DNA from: Bog-473 sp963756025
Lineage (GTDB): Bacteria; Actinomycetota; Acidimicrobiia; Acidimicrobiales; RAAP-2
DNA: 64,000 bases
Direction: 5' to 3'
Assembly (NCBI GenBank): GCA_963756025.1
Contig: CAVWMF010000007.1
Location: 620,001-684,000 of the forward strand
Of this stretch, positions 60,368 through 64,000 are shown one piece after another; position 1 is the first letter of the stretch; every line of letters begins with the position of its first letter. The notes beneath the pieces are model-generated. The model was not told the origin of the DNA and made no database searches. It was given only the letters and a program-made list of their open reading frames with translations. Made by a program: the position numbers and the translations under genes.

Positions 60368-61882
60368 CTAGGTCGCCGAGACCTCTCGAGCGTCGGGGGG
60401 CGAACCCCCGACCGCCCCGACGGTGGTCGGCTCGAGCTCTGCCGCATCCACCGTCCCACCGTCGCCCTCGGACGCCCGCCCACTCGCCCGAATCGCTCGC
60501 AGCGCAGCCACCTCCGCATTGTCCCGGACCCGTTGTTCCGATCGCACCGGGCCTCCCAGCACCCAGCGGAGTGGCGTGTGCAGGATCAAGGCCACAAACG
60601 TCGCGGCCACAACCGCCGTCCCTACATAGAAGATCGCTGTCCTGATCGGCCACGGCAGGTGTTCGCCGCCGACCAGATTCGAATACAGAGCAGCGCGGAT
60701 CATATTGATGAAAAGGATGTGACAGAGATAGAAGCCACCTGTCAGGCCGGCCACGTACGTGATCGACGGCAGACGTGGCCGACCAGATCCGAAACGCGCA
60801 AGGGGTCCCCGTTGCGTCGCTCCGGTCGCCCGCGTCGTTCCGGGCGCCCCCGTCGCCCCGGCAGTACTCTCCCTCCACCGCACGCTCAACGCGAAGAGTC
60901 CGGCGATGGCGGCGAAGGACCACGCCACCGCGATCGGCTCATAGATGTCCGAGGCCGACCCGGTCGTTGCTCCCTGCGCAATGACGATGGAGTACCAGAG
61001 CATCGTCCCCGCGGCGACGGCGGCGGTAGCCAGCAGGATCCCTTTGGACCACCGGCGTACAAAATTGAATACCGCTTCGAAGTGGTACGCCACGAGCATT
61101 CCGGCAATGAAGTACACCTGATAGCTGATCAAGTTGCGGGACCATACCCATTTCGATCCGATGTCGTGGACGTAGTGACCGACCACGCCGATCTGTGGTG
61201 TGTAGTGAAGATCGGTGCCGATGAAGAGGGCGATGGCGATGCTGATCGACATGATCAGGACGTGCTGCCGCGTGGACGTCGACTTCAGCAACTTCAGGAG
61301 GAACGGGAAGACCAGATAGAACTGGAAGAGCACGACCACGACGTACAACTGGTAGTAGCCGAGCCGCAGATCGCTCCAGAGATACGTGCCCCACTGGCTC
61401 CACGAACCGCCCGGCCGCAGAATGGTGAACAGCACGTAGATGCCGGTCCAGGCGAGATACGGGATGCCCATCTGTACGTATCTCCGGACCCAGAATCCCC
61501 AGACAGTTCGAGGGCGGGTTATCTGGGCGTAACACACGACCAGTCCGGAGAGGAAGAAGAAGGAATTGCGGGTGAAGTGGAGAAAGGTGATGAACGCCGT
61601 TCCGACCACGTTGTTCGACATGTCCGTCCAGAGGAAGGAGTGCTGCCCCAGGACGCACGCGCAGGCCAAGACCCGGAAGAGGTCGAACATCGTGAGATAG
61701 CCGTCTTGGACCGAACCCGTACCTACCGAGCGGTCGGAAGGCAGGCCGTCGCTGCGGCCGGTTCCCCGCCCCCGACCCCGCCCGCGGCCGGAGCTCCGCC
61801 GGGAGTTGGCGCTGCCGCCGGGGCCATCGCCCGCGCCGATGTCAGCCAGCAGTACCTGCGGCTCGGTCAGTTGCGAGGCCAT
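60368..61882 (-). CDS. acyltransferase 3 family membrane protein
   Basis: 504 aa with about ten hydrophobic segments from residue 65 to 455. The conserved catalytic-like His is in VLACACVLGQHSFLW near TM1, with RNSFFFLSGLVV and a RRYVQMGIPYLAW re-entry as in acyltransferase 3 proteins. An Arg/Gly repeat leader (RGRGRGRGTGR) precedes TM1 and a 65-residue hydrophilic tail follows. Probably O-acylates a cell-surface polymer or glycolipid. Single gene, convergent with riboflavin synthase. Confidence 0.85.
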   Translation of the reverse strand: MASQLTEPQVLLADIGAGDGPGGSANSRRSSGRGRGRGRGTGRSDGLPSDRSVGTGSVQDGYLTMFDLFRVLACACVLGQHSFLWTDMSNNVVGTAFITFLHFTRNSFFFLSGLVVCYAQITRPRTVWGFWVRRYVQMGIPYLAWTGIYVLFTILRPGGSWSQWGTYLWSDLRLGYYQLYVVVVLFQFYLVFPFLLKLLKSTSTRQHVLIMSISIAIALFIGTDLHYTPQIGVVGHYVHDIGSKWVWSRNLISYQVYFIAGMLVAYHFEAVFNFVRRWSKGILLATAAVAAGTMLWYSIVIAQGATTGSASDIYEPIAVAWSFAAIAGLFALSVRWRESTAGATGAPGTTRATGATQRGPLARFGSGRPRLPSITYVAGLTGGFYLCHILFINMIRAALYSNLVGGEHLPWPIRTAIFYVGTAVVAATFVALILHTPLRWVLGGPVRSEQRVRDNAEVAALRAIRASGRASEGDGGTVDAAELEPTTVGAVGGSPPDAREVSAT

Positions 61883-62266
61883 GTCCGAACATCCTGCCTC
61901 ACGTTTCTGTACGGCTGATCACAAGTATCTTGGAAAATCATGAGAATGCGCTGAATCGGCCGAGCACCAGCGACCCGATGCAACGCCCCTTGATGGCCCA
62001 CGATAGTTTTGCGGCTGCAGTGAACGGGGATGAACCGCCCGCCCATTCCGGGACCCGGAGCGGGCGGGAGATCAACTTCTCCGGGTAAGCCGAGGTCCAC
62101 TTCGAGAAGCGTAGGCTGTGGGGTGCAGACCCCCTTGGCGGGTGCGGGTGCGGGTGCGGGTGCGGGTGAGCGGGGTGCAGGGGCCTGAACGGGTGACATC
62201 GAAAAGCACGAGAACGCGTCCGCACCGACCGAAGTACGCGAACGGACCGAGGAGCAAGAAGTCCCG
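61883..62266. other. divergent intergenic region
   Basis: 384 bases between the acyltransferase and the acyl-CoA synthetase. It contains five tandem GCGGGT units (62138-62167) about 100 bases before the synthetase start, and no convincing ORF. It should hold both promoters. No clear -35/-10 pair or riboswitch was found. Confidence 0.5.
62138..62167. repeat. (GCGGGT)5 hexanucleotide repeat
   Basis: Five perfect GCGGGT units in the region upstream of the acyl-CoA synthetase gene. Confidence 0.9.
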
Positions 62267-63922
62267 ATGACGAACTGGAACTACGGAGATGTATGGGAGA
62301 CCGTGGCTGAAATTCAGCCCGAGGCTCCCGCCATTGTCCAGGGTGACCGTCATGTGAGCTGGCGTGCGTTCGACGAGGGCGCGGACGGTATCGCCCGGTA
62401 CCTCTTGGATCTCGGCGTCTCCCGGCAGGACAAAGTTGCCATCTACCTCTACAACTGCCCCGAATATCTCCAGACCGCCTTCGCCACCATGAAGATCGGG
62501 CTCGTGCCGGTCAACACCAACTACCGCTACGGCGACGACGAGCTCAGTTACCTCTGGACCAATGCCGACGCCGTCGCCGTGGTCTTCCACGGCGTCTTCA
62601 CCGACCGGATCGAACGGATTCTCGACCGCTTGCCGGCGGTGCGTGGTTGGCTCTGGGTCGACGACGGCTCCGGGCCCTGTCCCGAGTGGGCTACCCCCTA
62701 CGCGGAAGCTGCGGCCCCGATCCCGACCAAAACCCCGACCCCGACGCGCACCGTCGCCCCGTGGGGCCGCAGCGGCGACGACCTCATCATGATCTACACC
62801 GGCGGGACGACAGGCATGCCCAAGGGCGTCATGTGGCGCCAGGATGACATTTTCGCCCGCCTCATCGCCGGCGGCGTGCGCAAGTACCCCGTCGACGACG
62901 GGATCGAGGGGGTGCGCCAATCGCTCCTCGAAACGCCGAGCGCGCTCACTGTCATGCCGGCATGCCCCCTCATGCACACGACGGGGTGGTTCACCGCCAA
63001 CACCGCGCTCGCAGAGGGAGGGCAGATCGCGCTGCTCGAGAGCCGCAAGTACGACCCGGTCGAGCTGCTCGATACGGTGGAACGCCAACAAGTGAACGGC
63101 CTCATCATCGTCGGCGACCCCTTTGCCCGACCACTGTTGGCCGCGCTCGATGCGCAGCCCGGCCACTGGGACCTGAGCTCGCTCACCATGATGGTCTCGT
63201 CGGGTGCGATGTGGAGCGAGTCGATCAAAGAGGGCCTCCTGGCGCACCATCCCGGCATGCTCCTGGTGGACGCCTTCAGCTCGTCCGAGGCGGTCGGGAT
63301 GGGTATGTCCGTCTCGGGTGCGGGTAATGCGGCGGCCACGGCGACGTTCACGCTCGGCCCCGACGTCAAGGTGCTCAAGGACGACGGCGAGCAGGTCGCT
63401 CCGGGATCCGACGAGATCGGCGTGCTCGCGCTGGGTGGGCGCAACCCGCTGGGCTACTACAAAGACGATGAGAAATCAGCTGGCACGTTCCGGGTGGTCG
63501 ACGGCGTCCGCTACTCAATCCCGGGAGACTTCGCACAGGTCGACACCGACGGAACGATCCGCCTGCTCGGGCGCGGCTCGGTCTGCATCAACTCGGGCGG
63601 CGAGAAGATCTTCCCCGAGGAGGTGGAGGAGGTGCTCAAGACACACGCGGCGGTTCGCGATGCCGTCGTGGTCGGCATCCCGCATCCTGTCTACGGAGAG
63701 CAGATCGTGGGTGTCATCGAGCTGGCGGACGTGCGTCCCGGGGGCGCTGCGACGCCGCCCGCCGAAGCCGAGATCATTGCGCACGTCAAGGGGCGGCTCG
63801 CTGGCTACAAGGCCCCCCGCCGCGTGCGCGTGGTCGACACCATCGGCCGCGCTCCCAACGGCAAGGTCGACTACAGGCGTCATCGGGCCGAGTCGATCGC
63901 GGAACTCGAGCCCGCCACCTGA
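62267..63922 (+). CDS. acyl-CoA synthetase (AMP-binding, FadD-like)
   Basis: 551 aa adenylate-forming ligase. The P-loop-like motif MIYTGGTTGMPKGVMW is at about residues 175-190, the LVDAFSSSEAVGMGMS A5-like region follows, and RGSVCINSGGEKIFPEEVEE plus the C-terminal APNGKVDYR (catalytic Lys) are as in FadD. ATG 62267, about 100 bases after the GCGGGT repeat. With the acyl-CoA dehydrogenase at 55217 it suggests fatty-acid or steroid side-chain catabolism. Substrate unknown. Confidence 0.93.
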   Translation: MTNWNYGDVWETVAEIQPEAPAIVQGDRHVSWRAFDEGADGIARYLLDLGVSRQDKVAIYLYNCPEYLQTAFATMKIGLVPVNTNYRYGDDELSYLWTNADAVAVVFHGVFTDRIERILDRLPAVRGWLWVDDGSGPCPEWATPYAEAAAPIPTKTPTPTRTVAPWGRSGDDLIMIYTGGTTGMPKGVMWRQDDIFARLIAGGVRKYPVDDGIEGVRQSLLETPSALTVMPACPLMHTTGWFTANTALAEGGQIALLESRKYDPVELLDTVERQQVNGLIIVGDPFARPLLAALDAQPGHWDLSSLTMMVSSGAMWSESIKEGLLAHHPGMLLVDAFSSSEAVGMGMSVSGAGNAAATATFTLGPDVKVLKDDGEQVAPGSDEIGVLALGGRNPLGYYKDDEKSAGTFRVVDGVRYSIPGDFAQVDTDGTIRLLGRGSVCINSGGEKIFPEEVEEVLKTHAAVRDAVVVGIPHPVYGEQIVGVIELADVRPGGAATPPAEAEIIAHVKGRLAGYKAPRRVRVVDTIGRAPNGKVDYRRHRAESIAELEPAT

Positions 63923-63938
63923 ATGTCACACTCTCAGG

Positions 63939-64000
63939 ATGCACACCGCCCCCGTTGACGCCGCCCACGGCGAGGCGGAATGGCGTCCCTTCGTCGAAGC
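63939..64000 (+). CDS. possible partial gene at the window edge
   Basis: An ATG at 63939 (TCTCAGG just upstream) opens a frame, MHTAPVDAAHGEAEWRPF, that runs off the window end, 16 bases after the synthetase stop. Too short to identify. Confidence 0.35.
   Translation, partial: MHTAPVDAAHGEAEWRPFVE

Overview
The window is a high-GC stretch with dense, mostly co-directional operons. It most likely comes from an actinomycete of the class Acidimicrobiia or a close relative. The clues are F420/LLM-type oxidoreductases, an OmpR-type two-component pair, an HU protein with a histone-H1-like tail, a 3-ketosteroid-dehydrogenase-like flavoprotein, BioB followed directly by the actinobacterial BsaP-type zinc-ribbon protein, and a small membrane protein starting with a GWWLASDGKWYPPE motif that I associate with this class. 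No rRNA, tRNA, CRISPR array, complete IS element or prophage was seen.

Left third (1-24 kb). 1-6082 is an organosulfur-scavenging block: an ABC importer of the aliphatic-sulfonate/taurine type, a type I arylsulfatase and a TauD-like dioxygenase. The formylglycine-generating enzyme that such a sulfatase needs lies at 19112-20020. 6218-9736 is a five-gene leftward redox operon: PT-rich membrane-anchored protein, ApbE flavin transferase, ferric-reductase-like membrane protein, NuoF-like protein, [3Fe-4S] ferredoxin. It diverges from a two-component system at 9918-11914. Then come a membrane protein, a large LuxR-family (LAL) regulator, a broken secreted-protein gene, a ricin-type lectin, an LLM oxidoreductase with an amidohydrolase, a decayed Ig-like repeat gene, and the reverse-transsulfuration pair cystathionine gamma-lyase plus cystathionine beta-synthase.

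Middle (24-39 kb). 24985-27450 encodes 2-oxoacid dehydrogenase E1 alpha and beta with a stand-alone lipoyl domain. 27709-31172 holds a Rieske oxygenase, its ferredoxin and a KstD-like flavoprotein. 32718-35143 is metY-metX, so the window carries direct sulfhydrylation as well as transsulfuration. About 1 kb upstream of the HU gene (36190) has no gene and is full of short tandem repeats. A DUF5522 protein, a DUF4190 protein and a frameshifted zinc alcohol dehydrogenase follow.

Right part (39-64 kb). 39022-42107 is an operon of three proteins that together carry up to six YbjQ-like domains. 44697-49581 carries three zinc-ribbon/AIM24 proteins, a DUF1707 protein and an SPFH protein with C-terminal zinc ribbons, probably one membrane-associated stress system. 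After that come two methyltransferases (one an orphan D12-class adenine methylase), PPK2 polyphosphate kinase, an LLM oxidoreductase, an amidase, an acyl-CoA dehydrogenase, bioB-bsaP, a frameshifted DUF222/HNH gene, an archaeal-type riboflavin synthase, an acyltransferase and an acyl-CoA synthetase.

Two window-wide patterns stand out. Four genes can each be restored by a single-base indel correction, so either assembly errors or gene decay are present. Short tandem repeats (6-45 bp units) are unusually frequent, both inside genes and between them.
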